Of a stretch of 64,000 nucleotides of DNA, positions 28,389 to 38,155 are shown one piece after another. The stretch comes from Leptospira biflexa serovar Patoc strain 'Patoc 1 (Paris)' (lineage in GTDB: Bacteria; Spirochaetota; Leptospiria; Leptospirales; Leptospiraceae): contig NC_010602.1 of the NCBI RefSeq assembly GCF_000017685.1, positions 2,684,501 to 2,748,500 on the forward strand, read 5' to 3'. The notes under the pieces were generated by a model. The model was not told the DNA's origin. It was given only the letters and a program-made list of their open reading frames with translations, and did no database searches. Made by a program: the position numbers and the translations under genes. The stretch's first letter is position 1. Each line of letters opens with the position of its first letter.

Positions 28389-31300
28389 ATGGAAACAAAT
28401 GATGAAATGACTCTCGAGGAGGCAAAAGAAAAAATCGCCTATTTGGAGAATCTACTAAAAGATAGGAACCAAACCACTTACAAAACTATTTTCGACCAAG
28501 ACGAAAATGCAGTTGTTGTATTTGACTTAGAAAGTGGACTTTTCATCGACTGCAATGCAAAATTAACTTCTGTTCTCGGATTCACAAAAGAACAATTATT
28601 AACTTTATCTGTCATCGATATCAGTCCCAAGTACCAACCAAATGGACAACCTTCAGAAGTCTTAGCCTTTCAATACATTGAAGATGGATTCAAATTTGGA
28701 ACTGTAAAATTTGATTGGGTTCACATCAACCACCTTGGGGAAGAAATTTTTTGTGAAGTCCAGCTATACAATTACATCCAAGAAGATGGGAAACGTTTTG
28801 CAAAAGGAGTGATTCAAAAAAAAGACCAAATCCTTGAGTTACAAAAAAAACTAGATGAAAAAGAAAAATTATTATCAAAAGTCACAAAAACTTTACCTGC
28901 CATCATTTATATCCAAGACCTAGCTACAGACGAATTTTTATATTTAAACAATAGTATCGAAAGTTTTTTAGGTTTCGAAGTTGAACCAATCTTAACTTAC
29001 GAATTCTTAATCAAACATATTCTACACCCAGACGACCTTGACTTGATCAATACACACGCAAAAAAGATGTTAGATGAAAAAAATACTGATATCTATGTTC
29101 TTGACTTTCGAGTATTTCATAAAAATGGGAACGTTCATTGGTTTCGTGTTTGGGAAACCAATTTTTCTTTCAATAAAGATGGAATACCGACGGAAGTATT
29201 GGGTGTTGCTCAAGATATTACGAATACCAAAAGAATTGAATTAGATTTAAAGAAACAAAATGAACTGAGTGAAGAAATCAGACGTATCTCTAAGTCAGGA
29301 GTTTGGGAATGGACAACACAATCAAATTTAATGTTTTGGACTCCAGATTTATACCACTTACTCAAAGTGAATCCAAACCAATTCAATCCCACCATCCAAT
29401 CTTTCATTCAATTCTTTTCGGAAACTAGTAAATCTATCTTCATTGAAGCTTTGAACAAAGCAGAAAAAGAATTTTCTCCATTTGATTTGGAACTTGAAAT
29501 CGCAGGGGATCCAAATTTTTGGGTTCGTGTTCAAGGCAAATCCATCCATTCTGAAACCGATAAAAATATTATCATAGGTAGTATTGAAGATATTGATGAC
29601 ACCAGAAAAAAAAGGATTGCTTTACTCGAAAACGAAGCCCGTTTTCATCAAGTAGCAAACCAAACAGGACTTATCATTTATGATTACGACATCAAACATG
29701 ATAAAATCACATGGGACGGAGCCATTCAATCTGTTTTAGGTTATGATATTGAGGAATTCAACCATTTAGATATCGAAGGTTGGTTGAATTTAATCCATCC
29801 TGATGATCGAATGTTTACAAAAGAGTTACTAGCCGATGCAATTGGGACTAGAAGTCCATATCACGCATTTTATCGAATTCGCAGAAAAGACAATATTTAT
29901 ATCCCCATCGAAGATAGAGGAACATTTATAAACTCTGACATCTTCACTGATCCAAGACAAGTGGGAGTATTGGAAAATGTATCTGCAAAGTTTGAATTTG
30001 AATCCAAATTACAAAGTAAGGAAGAACGATTTCGAAATTTTTATAATTTTGCGAGTGAAGCAATCATTATTACCGAAGGAGATTTGATCATAGATGCAAA
30101 CCTTGCATTTAGAAAGTTATTTGGTTATGAATCCATTCAAAATGTATATGTAAATGAAATTATTGCGGACCCACTTTGGAATGGAATTTATAACAAAGAC
30201 AAAAGTTTTTCTCTAGAAGGGATCAAAAAAGATGGAACTTTAATTCCGATTCAAGTGAACAAAAAGGAAATCGAAGAAGGAAAATTCATTTTGTCCTTTA
30301 TTGACCTAACTCTGATTAACGAAGCTGAGTCAATTAAAGTTGCATTGAAAGAAATCCAAGAAAAAAATAATCTCATCATCAATCAAAAATATGAATTAGA
30401 AAAAACGATTGATGAACTTAAATTAACCCAATCGCAATTGATTCAGAATGAAAAAATGGCATCATTAGGTCAGTTAATTGCTGGGATTGCACATGAAATC
30501 AACAACCCAATGGGAGCAATCCAAGCATCAAGCCAACTCATCTTAGAAAATATCAAAAACCAAATCCTAAACCAAGACAAAATCATCCAATTATTATCTA
30601 CCATAAAAACAGAAAAACGCGAGTTATACTTTCAATGGATGGTAAGTTCATTCATTAAAAGAAATCACCTTCATGGCTCGGAAGCGCGAAGAGTAAAAAA
30701 ATCCATACGAGAAAGATTAGAAAATTTAGGTTGTAACGATTCTGAATATATTGCTGAGGAAGTTGTAGATTTAGGTGTCCAAGACTGTTTGCCAATGATC
30801 GAACAACTATGTCATGACGAAGACTTTTTGGAATTCTTTAATTACGGAATGGTATATATACATACGACCCAAAACTTGAATTCGATTTTGGAATCAATCC
30901 AACGTGTTTCGAAAATTTTATATGCACTCAAAAACTTTTCTCATTTTGATAAATATGGAGAAAAAACCATGACCGATTTAATCTCCAATATCGAAACAGT
31001 TTTAATCCTATACAATAGCCAAATCAAATCAGGAATCGAAGTCATCCGAGAATATCCGAGTTCACAAGTTTTCTTATATTGTTATCCTGATGATCTCATC
31101 CAAGTTTGGACCAATTTGATTTTTAATGCCATCCAAGCCATGTCTTACAAAGGGATCCTTTCAGTATCTATCAAAGAAACCGAAGTTGATGAAAATCGAA
31201 AGAAATGGATTCAGGTGAGCATTGAAGATAATGGATGCGGAATCAAAGCTGAAATCAAAGATAAAATCTTTGAACCATTTTTTACAACAAAAGAGTTAGG

Positions 31301-31436
31301 TGAAGGAAGTGGCCTAGGTTTGGACATTGTAAAGCGTGTGGTCCTAAAACATGAAGGCCGAATTGAGGTAGAATCACAACCAGGAAAAACAATTTTTACG
31401 ATCCTTTTGCCAATTCCCGAAGACACAACCCATTGA
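28389..31436 (+). CDS. Multi-PAS hybrid-less sensor histidine kinase, 1015 aa
   Basis: A soluble kinase with no membrane helix. A short coiled coil (residues 1-25) precedes about five PAS/PAC modules (about 30-150, 165-285, 295-410, 420-550, 555-650). A coiled coil then leads to the H-box MASLGQLIAGIAHEINNPMG around residue 700, an N-box (WTNLIFNAIQAM, about 907), a D-box (EDNGCGI) and a G-box (GEGSGLGLDIVKRV). Between H-box and N-box the dimerisation region is about 130 residues longer than usual, with extra predicted helices. No receiver domain is attached, so the partner regulator is elsewhere. The several PAS domains suggest integration of redox or ligand cues. Confidence 0.92.
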   Translation: METNDEMTLEEAKEKIAYLENLLKDRNQTTYKTIFDQDENAVVVFDLESGLFIDCNAKLTSVLGFTKEQLLTLSVIDISPKYQPNGQPSEVLAFQYIEDGFKFGTVKFDWVHINHLGEEIFCEVQLYNYIQEDGKRFAKGVIQKKDQILELQKKLDEKEKLLSKVTKTLPAIIYIQDLATDEFLYLNNSIESFLGFEVEPILTYEFLIKHILHPDDLDLINTHAKKMLDEKNTDIYVLDFRVFHKNGNVHWFRVWETNFSFNKDGIPTEVLGVAQDITNTKRIELDLKKQNELSEEIRRISKSGVWEWTTQSNLMFWTPDLYHLLKVNPNQFNPTIQSFIQFFSETSKSIFIEALNKAEKEFSPFDLELEIAGDPNFWVRVQGKSIHSETDKNIIIGSIEDIDDTRKKRIALLENEARFHQVANQTGLIIYDYDIKHDKITWDGAIQSVLGYDIEEFNHLDIEGWLNLIHPDDRMFTKELLADAIGTRSPYHAFYRIRRKDNIYIPIEDRGTFINSDIFTDPRQVGVLENVSAKFEFESKLQSKEERFRNFYNFASEAIIITEGDLIIDANLAFRKLFGYESIQNVYVNEIIADPLWNGIYNKDKSFSLEGIKKDGTLIPIQVNKKEIEEGKFILSFIDLTLINEAESIKVALKEIQEKNNLIINQKYELEKTIDELKLTQSQLIQNEKMASLGQLIAGIAHEINNPMGAIQASSQLILENIKNQILNQDKIIQLLSTIKTEKRELYFQWMVSSFIKRNHLHGSEARRVKKSIRERLENLGCNDSEYIAEEVVDLGVQDCLPMIEQLCHDEDFLEFFNYGMVYIHTTQNLNSILESIQRVSKILYALKNFSHFDKYGEKTMTDLISNIETVLILYNSQIKSGIEVIREYPSSQVFLYCYPDDLIQVWTNLIFNAIQAMSYKGILSVSIKETEVDENRKKWIQVSIEDNGCGIKAEIKDKIFEPFFTTKELGEGSGLGLDIVKRVVLKHEGRIEVESQPGKTIFTILLPIPEDTTH

Positions 31437-31516
31437 AGTCCTAAGACAACTGTGACGATGATGTGGTTCGCTCGAAGTATCCTTATATAGGCATCTAAAA
31501 TTTTTTGTTCCAAAAT

Positions 31517-31978
31517 TCACATACTCAGTGGAGTCCCAGGACCTGGCCCAAACAAACCTCGACAAATAGGGAAATTAGGCCGCAAAGCGGAATTGGCTTT
31601 TTGGATGGTTTCACATGGATAAAATAAGATTTCATTGATACAGACAACCAAGTCTTTTTTTTCTACATGTGTGTGAAGTGACTTACAACTTCGTAATGAT
31701 TTTTCTGAATTTTTATAGAAGGAAGTGCGATCACAACTTCCTTTTAAAGTACTCGTGTGGTAACTACCAGAAAGAAGCGCCAAATCGATATTTTGTGGGC
31801 AAAGTGACCGCTTGACAATGACCGCACTATAAAATTGGCGAAGAGCATAATCACGCGACACCATGCTTTCATCCATATCATTTTTTGTATCGAAGTACAA
31901 ATCACCGACACAACTGAAACTGAAACATATCACGATTAAAATTGTGGTTATTTCGGTTAGTTTTAATTCAAAACGCAT
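31517..31978 (-). CDS. Cysteine-rich putative lipoprotein, 153 aa
   Basis: The N-terminus has charged residues, a hydrophobic core (ILIVICFSFS) and a Cys at about residue 23 in a FSFSC lipobox-like context, so export and lipidation are likely. The mature part carries six to seven further cysteines, suggesting disulfides in the periplasm. I do not recognise the fold. It is transcribed divergently from the VOC gene across a very AT-rich 223-bp region, and its end faces the end of the multi-PAS kinase gene. Confidence 0.65.
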   Translation of the reverse strand: MRFELKLTEITTILIVICFSFSCVGDLYFDTKNDMDESMVSRDYALRQFYSAVIVKRSLCPQNIDLALLSGSYHTSTLKGSCDRTSFYKNSEKSLRSCKSLHTHVEKKDLVVCINEILFYPCETIQKANSALRPNFPICRGLFGPGPGTPLSM

Positions 31979-32201
31979 ACCATTAAACGTTCGTTATCTC
32001 ATTATTTGTCAACAAATTCAACAATTCAGAAACTTTTTTGAAATTCAAAATATTATTTTTTTTGTAAAAAAAAACATTACTGTGACAATTGAAAGTAATT
32101 ACTCATTTCCTCTTTTTTTAATTTCGAATCAAAAAAATCGCAAAAACGATCCAATCTAGATTCTTTTTTCCATATATATTATTTAGGACAAGGAGATAGA
32201 T

Positions 32202-32597
32202 ATGGCATTCCAACAAATCCAAACTGGAATCATTACTGAAAAATTAAAAGAGACGAAAGAATTTTACCAAACATGGTTAGGATTAGAAATTAAATTTGAG
32301 ACAGAATGGTTCATTCTTCTCTGTTTACCCAATCAACCTGAAATTGAACTTGCAATCATGGCACCAAACCAAGTTCAGGTGAGAAAACCGTATTTCCAAA
32401 AACCGTATCAAAATGCAGGTGTATGGCTTATATTTGAAACAAAAGAGATCGAACAAGAATACCAAAAGATGAAAGAAAAAAAGGCACCTATTGACCTAAC
32501 TTTAACAGAAGAAGAATGGGGTGACGTTCATTTTACACTAGTTGATCCAAACGGAATCGGAATTGATATTGTCCAAGAAAGAAATATGAATTCATAA
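32202..32597 (+). CDS. VOC-family (glyoxalase/bleomycin-resistance fold) protein
   Basis: A 131-aa protein with the paired beta-alpha-beta-beta-beta modules of the vicinal-oxygen-chelate superfamily: ETKEFYQTWLGLEIKFETEW in the first half and VHFTLVDPNGIGIDIVQE at the end. Metal ligands are not clearly complete, so enzyme activity cannot be told from sequence alone. A strong AAGGAG Shine-Dalgarno precedes the ATG. The AraC regulator gene follows after 38 bases, which suggests the regulator controls this pair. Confidence 0.85.
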   Translation: MAFQQIQTGIITEKLKETKEFYQTWLGLEIKFETEWFILLCLPNQPEIELAIMAPNQVQVRKPYFQKPYQNAGVWLIFETKEIEQEYQKMKEKKAPIDLTLTEEEWGDVHFTLVDPNGIGIDIVQERNMNS

Positions 32598-32635
32598 TAA
32601 AAATACCATTTGCTTTCCTTTTTTTAGGACAGTAG

Positions 32636-33505
32636 ATGGTCTGTGTGAAGCCCAAACCAAATTTGTACCCAGTCTGGAAACAAATTGAAGAACAACTGGA
32701 AAAAGAAATTGGTTTGAATCAAATTGCATTTCTAACAGGGTATAGCGATTGGCACTTCCATCGATTTTTTAAATCCGTACAAAAGGAAAACATAAAGACC
32801 TATATCAAAAGACTACGATTGGAGAAAGCCGCCTATGAATTGAAGATTTCCAATTTCCCAATTTTGGAAATTGGGATGGAAGCTGGATTTTCTTCTCACG
32901 AGGCATTTACGAAAGCATTCAAACGTGTGATTGGGATCACTCCTTCTGAATTTAGAAAAAAACACCAGATAAAAATGAAGGATCTCAGTTTATCACAACT
33001 CTCACTTCCAAGTGGATTGACAAAACATAGTTTCCAAAAGAAAACGATATCCCCTTTCTCCATTCTATTCATTCGCCATCTGGGGAGTTATCAATTGTTA
33101 CCTGGTCCTATTCCCAATAGCAAAGAAATGATACAACTCAAAACATTGTTTTCAAAATGGGATCTTCTCGAATTCCATCATAAATGGATTGGGATTTCGC
33201 AAGATGATCCAGATGTCACATGCAAAGATAACATTCGTTTTGATCTTGGTTTTACAATCAGTGAAAAATTTCCAAGCCCTCCAGATGGTTTTGGAAAACA
33301 AACGATCCCTGGTGGGAATTACCTACAAATTCGTTACACTGGTGATTATGAAAATTTGCCCATGATTTATGATTGGATTCTGAATCAATATTGTATCGTA
33401 TCAAAATTAAAATTGAAAAACAATCCACCTTGGGAGTGTTATCTGAATCCTTTTGAGCCAATTCCCGATAAAAGGATCACAGATATTTACATTCCTTTAG
33501 AATGA
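32636..33505 (+). CDS. AraC-family regulator with GyrI-like ligand domain
   Basis: Residues about 10-110 are the double helix-turn-helix of AraC/XylS: IAFLTGYSDWHFHRFFKSV and EIGMEAGFSSHEAFTKAFKRVIGITPSEFRK. Residues about 130-288 are a GyrI-like (SOUL/BmrR-type) small-molecule-binding domain, with the paired IRHLGSY and IRYTGDYENLP strands. This Rob/SoxS-like layout is typical of regulators responding to hydrophobic drugs. An AGGA motif precedes the ATG. It probably regulates the VOC gene immediately upstream. Confidence 0.9.
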   Translation: MVCVKPKPNLYPVWKQIEEQLEKEIGLNQIAFLTGYSDWHFHRFFKSVQKENIKTYIKRLRLEKAAYELKISNFPILEIGMEAGFSSHEAFTKAFKRVIGITPSEFRKKHQIKMKDLSLSQLSLPSGLTKHSFQKKTISPFSILFIRHLGSYQLLPGPIPNSKEMIQLKTLFSKWDLLEFHHKWIGISQDDPDVTCKDNIRFDLGFTISEKFPSPPDGFGKQTIPGGNYLQIRYTGDYENLPMIYDWILNQYCIVSKLKLKNNPPWECYLNPFEPIPDKRITDIYIPLE

Positions 33506-33529
33506 TTGAACCCATATGATATCGATTTA

Positions 33530-33563
33530 GATTCAAACAATAGAGTTTCACTCTGATTGAATC
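33530..33563 (+). terminator. Hairpin after the AraC regulator gene
   Basis: GATTCAA and TTGAATC form an outer 7-bp stem and AGAGT-TTC-ACTCT an inner 5-bp stem, with a five-base and a two-base bulge between them. A T-rich run begins about 15 bases later (GTTTGGTCTTTTTTG). Position 24 bases after the stop suits an intrinsic terminator, though the gap to the T-run is longer than usual. Confidence 0.45.
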
Positions 33564-33662
33564 AATTCAATGTTTGGTCTTTTTTGTTTTCTCCAATAAA
33601 ATACACGAACTTAAAAAAAATTATTCTTTTTAAAAACCAAAGTTTCCGTTAGAATTCAACTC

Positions 33663-34496
33663 ATGAAACGGATTCCCTATTTATTGATTTTTCTTCTATT
33701 AACCCTCGAATCTTGTGTAATCTTCCAAGCGACAAAAGTTCCTTCCAATAACACCAAAAACACACTCGCAGGTGACGTTTCCAAATCCCCTAAGATTGTA
33801 TTTTTGGGTGATAGTATTACCCATGGCCGTGTGAGTTATGATTATGTGGAATCCATTCGTAATCATCCAAAACTGCAGAATGCGTTGGTGGTCAACGAAG
33901 GGATCAATAGTCGTTTGACAGTTCAAATTTTAGAAGAGTTAGATTCCGTCATCCAGCTAAAGCCAGATTATGTATTTTTACTCATTGGGACCAATGACCT
34001 GAAGGCAACTTTATCTCAAGAGGAATATGATCGATACGCAAGTTTGTGGAAATTAAAAGATCCAGTGACGGAAGATAGTTTTGCTCGCAATTTGAATTTG
34101 ATTATAGAACGAATTCAAAAAAACACAAAAGCTAAAATCATTGTATCATCCCCGCCCGTTTTAGGCGAAGATCCAAAATCTATTCCTTTTTTAAGATCAA
34201 AACGGTTTGCAGAGCTCACAAAAGACGTCTGCGCAAAACATAAAGTAAGTTACATACCTCTACATGAAACGTTAACCAAAGAATTGGAATTACTGCCGAA
34301 TCTTCCCAAAAAAGCATACGTACAAAGTACTTGGAGTATGTATTGGACCATTTTGAAGTATTATTCAACCACATCCTCATGGAATGATTTAGGAGAATCT
34401 AACGGATATTACTTTTTGACAGATGCCATCCATCTGAATGAACGCGGCGGAAAAATCTTTGAACAAATGATTTTAGAAACATTATTGTCTCCTTAA
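33663..34496 (+). CDS. SGNH/GDSL-family hydrolase, lipoprotein
   Basis: A signal peptide ends in the lipobox LESC at about residue 18, so the enzyme should sit lipid-anchored in the envelope. SGNH blocks are visible: block I GDSITHG near residue 50 with the nucleophile Ser, block III GTNDLK with Asn near 115, and block V DAIHLNERG with Asp and His near 260. The family holds esterases, lipases and acetyl-hydrolases acting on lipids or polysaccharides. The substrate is unknown. It appears monocistronic. Confidence 0.88.
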   Translation: MKRIPYLLIFLLLTLESCVIFQATKVPSNNTKNTLAGDVSKSPKIVFLGDSITHGRVSYDYVESIRNHPKLQNALVVNEGINSRLTVQILEELDSVIQLKPDYVFLLIGTNDLKATLSQEEYDRYASLWKLKDPVTEDSFARNLNLIIERIQKNTKAKIIVSSPPVLGEDPKSIPFLRSKRFAELTKDVCAKHKVSYIPLHETLTKELELLPNLPKKAYVQSTWSMYWTILKYYSTTSSWNDLGESNGYYFLTDAIHLNERGGKIFEQMILETLLSP

Positions 34497-34538
34497 ACCA
34501 TTGATGGTCACGAGGAATCCTTTTCTATCGTTCCACTT

Positions 34539-34556
34539 GGATTCCTTCGGGAATCC
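34539..34556 (+). repeat. Hairpin with TTCG tetraloop before the chemotaxis receptor gene
   Basis: GGATTCC, TTCG and GGAATCC form a perfect 7-bp stem capped by a stable tetraloop, 43 bases after the SGNH gene. No T-run follows. A second GGAATCC at about 34514-34520 could pair with the same arm, so two mutually exclusive hairpins are possible. Confidence 0.4.
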
Positions 34557-34736
34557 CTATCAAATGCCAATATCACATTCATAAAATTGAATTTTCATAC
34601 ACAGTTTTCAGGAGAACTACGAATCATTTTGATCTCTTGAGGTTTTTCTTCCTCGACAATTTTCCTTTCTCTGGTTACAAACTTAGTTCCTTCAGAAATT
34701 GAAGCTTATTTTCGTCAAAAAAGATGAGGGGAAAAC

Positions 34737-36317
34737 ATGGCATTAGAAACAGATGAAATCCAAAGGTTTGAACGAACACTCTTCCGAAAAGGTGTTTCGC
34801 TCATCGTTTATACAAAATATGGACTCGCGATCATCTTTCTCTTAGGAGTTGCCTCTAACTATGCCACAAAAAGTTTTATCCCCAACTTAATTGGTTCTCT
34901 AGTTTTTTTAACCAATGCCTTGGTTCCTGGCTATCTTTTGAAAAAGGAAAAAGAAATTTCAAAGAGAATGGCTGCATCCATCATCTTCATCGACTTACTC
35001 ATTATTCTATGTTTTTTTTATTTGGATATTTATAATAATTATACCAAAAACGACGCAAGTAATACATTGAGTAGTGGGATATTTTATATCATCTTTATCT
35101 TCATTGCGATCTATTCTAGTTTTTTATTCGAAACCAAATTGGTCATGGCAGTTGGATTGATTTCCACTCTTTTGTATCTCGGTGGAATTTACTTAACACA
35201 TAAATTAGGTGCGGTTTTCATTCCCAAACCATTCCCTGAAATGCTTCGGGCAAACCACATCATCGTCACAACTGAAATTCAAAAAATTATCTTTTATTTT
35301 GGCGTGATATTTAGTTTGCGATTTGTGGTTTCACTCATGAGAGAAATGCAAAATGATCTAAAGGCAAAACTAAAAGAAAGTTTTCAAAAACAAAATTTTA
35401 TCGAAAACAAATCGACTCAGTTGGAAAAATCGGCAAACACTCTCGCGTTGTCTGTCGAAAAATTACAATCGATGTCTGACGAACTTCATAACCAATCACA
35501 AAACCAGGCTGCTTCCGTAGAAGAGATTTCTGCATCTGTGGAAGAACTTTCTTCATCAGCAACAAGCTCTGCTAATTTGGTGGAAGACCAAGTCACACGC
35601 GTCAAAATTGTGGATCAAAATTTTTTATCTCTTCAAAACTTGAGCGAAAGTGTCAAAACCAAAACCACACAAATTGCAAAGGATGTAAGTCATTCCGCAG
35701 ATTTCAGTAAAAAAGTCAAAATTTCGTCGGAAGAATTGAATGGAATTTACTCAGAACTGAACCAAGCATTTTCCAAAGTGGAAGAAATCAACCAAATGAT
35801 GTCGGAAATTGCCGATCAAACCAACTTACTTGCGTTAAATGCTTCGATTGAAGCAGCCCGCGCTGGAGAACATGGCCGTGGTTTTGCAGTTGTTGCGCAA
35901 GAAGTGGCAAAATTAGCAGAACGTTCTCAATCCAACGCGGGAACCATTGCCAAAATTGTAAAAGATGCTGGTTTAAAGATCAACGAAGGAACTCGTTATT
36001 CCAAAGAAGTCAAATCCCAAGTGGAAAATCAAAATAGTGAATTATTACGCATCGAAACGGAAATCCTAAGTTTGGAAGGCCATGTCACGGAACAGGAAGT
36101 CCTAAATCAAAAACTCAGAAATACTTTTTCCGAACTCCATGTACTCTCTGAACAAATTGGGATCATAGCACAGGAACAAATGTCTGGGAGCCGAGAGATC
36201 AATCGGGCCATCACGGTCATCGACGAAACCACTCAAAAATTAGCGGATTCAGTCCAACTCCTCTATGAAGAGATTAGCGAAATCCACACCCAAGCAAAAC
36301 AACTCCATCATGATTAG
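34737..36317 (+). CDS. Methyl-accepting chemotaxis protein with polytopic membrane domain
   Basis: The first 200 residues hold about six transmembrane helices with short loops, so there is no periplasmic ligand domain and no HAMP. The rest is a long coiled coil with the conserved hairpin tip: [20 protein letters not shown] and [21 protein letters not shown]. Such receptors sense membrane-state or small-molecule cues and signal to CheA/CheW at the pole. A GAGGGG Shine-Dalgarno precedes the ATG. The GGDEF gene follows after 95 bases on the same strand. Confidence 0.93.
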   Translation: MALETDEIQRFERTLFRKGVSLIVYTKYGLAIIFLLGVASNYATKSFIPNLIGSLVFLTNALVPGYLLKKEKEISKRMAASIIFIDLLIILCFFYLDIYNNYTKNDASNTLSSGIFYIIFIFIAIYSSFLFETKLVMAVGLISTLLYLGGIYLTHKLGAVFIPKPFPEMLRANHIIVTTEIQKIIFYFGVIFSLRFVVSLMREMQNDLKAKLKESFQKQNFIENKSTQLEKSANTLALSVEKLQSMSDELHNQSQNQAASVEEISASVEELSSSATSSANLVEDQVTRVKIVDQNFLSLQNLSESVKTKTTQIAKDVSHSADFSKKVKISSEELNGIYSELNQAFSKVEEINQMMSEIADQTNLLALNASIEAARAGEHGRGFAVVAQEVAKLAERSQSNAGTIAKIVKDAGLKINEGTRYSKEVKSQVENQNSELLRIETEILSLEGHVTEQEVLNQKLRNTFSELHVLSEQIGIIAQEQMSGSREINRAITVIDETTQKLADSVQLLYEEISEIHTQAKQLHHD

Positions 36318-36412
36318 GGATTTAGATGAAACTGAATTTGGTTCTTCCCTAAAACCTGTCTTTACAAGAGTCTCTGCTGATAGATTTTTGGGATATTGGC
36401 AATTTATTTCAA

Positions 36413-37633
36413 GTGCAAGTGAAATCGGCGATGACCAAATCTCATACTTCTCCAAGGCCTGTGCATGGCAAACGCATTGAAGATACCATCATGGATCTTT
36501 TAGAAGAAGATCCGAACCAGGAAAGCCAACTCATCTCAAAATTAGAATTGAGCCATCCTCATCTCAAAGATAGATCACTTCTGTATTCGACAGTTCTGAA
36601 AGTACTCACCTCTCTTGAATTGATCGAATCTGAGGCGATGGACGTTTGGCATGCAGTTTTAGAGAACCAAACCAAACTCTCCGAATGTTTAAAAAGACCT
36701 GTCGGATTTCGTGTTGCCTTATTAGATTTTTTTACAAACCAAAACCAAAAAATCAAAAACCCTAAAATCATAGAACTTCGATTGTATTCAGAAACGGAAA
36801 AACTGATCTTAGTGGATGAACTCACAAGGCTTTACAATCGTCGGCATTTTGAAACTGCTCTTCTTCGTGAATTCAAACAATCCACTCGTTACAACCTAAA
36901 CCTTTCGCTCCTTATCATTGATATTGATGATTTCAAAAAAATCAATGATACCTATGGACATTTGATGGGTGATGAAATCTTAAAACAAATTGCTAGTAAA
37001 ATCTCTACCAGTTTACGAATGGAAGATACTGCGTGTCGTATTGGTGGGGAAGAATTTGCCATCATCTTCCCACAATCAAACGAATCACAAGCTCTCAAAG
37101 CCGCCGAAAAATTATTAGAAGCATGTCGCACGATTCAAATTAGTGGGAAACCTGTCACGATCAGTGGAGGACTTGTCTCCTATCCTGAAAAGGTAAAACG
37201 TTGCGAAGATATGTATGATTTAGCCGATCGAGCCTTGTACACTGCAAAAGACACAGGCAAAAATCAAATCATCGTGTATTCCAATGAAAAACGAAGTAGT
37301 CTCCGATTTGAAACCAATTTGGAATTGTTTTGTGTCCTACCAAATAAAACCATTCGATCGATTTCCAAAAATATATCCATCACTGGCATTGCCTTCGAAA
37401 CGGAAGATGATTTATCTTTGAACGATTCCATTCCTGTTTTACTACGCGAATCAGACTCGAATCACGAAATCAATGCGAAGATCAAAGTGGTGAGAAAACA
37501 AAAAATTGGTGAAAAGAGTTATAGTGTAGGAGCGGAATTCGTGGAACTTTCCAACGAATCCCAAACCAAACTAGCTGATTTATATCTACTACACCAATTT
37601 AAAGCAAAGAGCCCAATGGGTGCAGTAGTTTAA
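36413..37633 (+). CDS. Diguanylate cyclase with C-terminal PilZ domain
   Basis: Residues about 1-120 are a helical region without a known domain. The GGDEF domain (about 130-290) carries GGEEF near residue 212 and the product-inhibition I-site RMED eight residues before it, so c-di-GMP synthesis with feedback is expected. Residues about 292-400 form a PilZ domain with RSSLR and NISITG, the two c-di-GMP-binding motifs. Enzyme and receptor are thus in one chain. The start is either the GTG used here or the ATG at 36431. Neither has a clear Shine-Dalgarno. Confidence 0.9.
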   Translation: MQVKSAMTKSHTSPRPVHGKRIEDTIMDLLEEDPNQESQLISKLELSHPHLKDRSLLYSTVLKVLTSLELIESEAMDVWHAVLENQTKLSECLKRPVGFRVALLDFFTNQNQKIKNPKIIELRLYSETEKLILVDELTRLYNRRHFETALLREFKQSTRYNLNLSLLIIDIDDFKKINDTYGHLMGDEILKQIASKISTSLRMEDTACRIGGEEFAIIFPQSNESQALKAAEKLLEACRTIQISGKPVTISGGLVSYPEKVKRCEDMYDLADRALYTAKDTGKNQIIVYSNEKRSSLRFETNLELFCVLPNKTIRSISKNISITGIAFETEDDLSLNDSIPVLLRESDSNHEINAKIKVVRKQKIGEKSYSVGAEFVELSNESQTKLADLYLLHQFKAKSPMGAVV

Positions 37634-37653
37634 ACTAAAAAAGATAAGTTCGC

Positions 37654-38007
37654 TTAACGAGAATTAGGCATATCTCCTAAACCACCAGCATTGATGACAG
37701 AAGAGTAACCACTCGCAGTCAAAATTTGTTTTGCCCTTTCACTCCGTGCTCCGGAACGGCAATAAACCACAATTTTGGATTGTTTGTTTTTAATTGCACC
37801 AAGCTCATTTGGTAACACATCGACCGGAATATTGATCGAACCTGGGAAATGGCCTTCCGCAAATTCTGATTTTGTTCGAACGTCCACAACTACCGCTCCA
37901 CTTTGGATCCATTCTTGCACCATTTGTTTATCTCCTTTGGATTGAATCTTTTTCACGAAAACAAAGAGGAATCCAATGATCACTCCCACAATTACAAATG
38001 TTTTCAT
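37654..38007 (-). CDS. Membrane-anchored rhodanese-domain protein
   Basis: I start at the ATG at 38007, preceded by GAGAT and giving MKTFVIVGVIIGFLFVFV as a single membrane anchor. The longer frame has no support. Residues about 30-115 are a rhodanese domain with VVDVRTKSEFAEGHFPGSIN and the active-site VVYCRSGARSE, whose Cys takes sulfane sulfur. It is divergent from the persulfide dioxygenase and TauE genes across a palindromic site, so a role in moving sulfane sulfur during sulfide detoxification is likely. Confidence 0.9.
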   Translation of the reverse strand: MKTFVIVGVIIGFLFVFVKKIQSKGDKQMVQEWIQSGAVVVDVRTKSEFAEGHFPGSINIPVDVLPNELGAIKNKQSKIVVYCRSGARSERAKQILTASGYSSVINAGGLGDMPNSR

Positions 38008-38059
38008 ATTTATCTCTTTTTTCCATTTTTTCCTTGCAAGGATTGGAGTCAAGAAAAAG

Positions 38060-38086
38060 TGTATACCATAGGGGGTATGGTATACA
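38060..38086. promoter_or_regulatory. Perfect 11-5-11 palindrome, candidate CsoR/CstR-type operator
   Basis: TGTATACCATA, GGGGG and TATGGTATACA form a perfect inverted repeat in the 148-bp divergent region between the rhodanese gene and the persulfide dioxygenase gene. The ATACC...GGGTAT elements resemble the operators known for CsoR/CstR-family copper- or persulfide-sensing repressors. The flanking genes are the usual targets of CstR or BigR. No such regulator gene lies in the window. Confidence 0.6.
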
Positions 38087-38155
38087 GACCATTCCCTTAC
38101 CATTCGAAAGGAAAAATAATGTTGAATGGTGAAAAAAATTTAGGAGAATGATACC

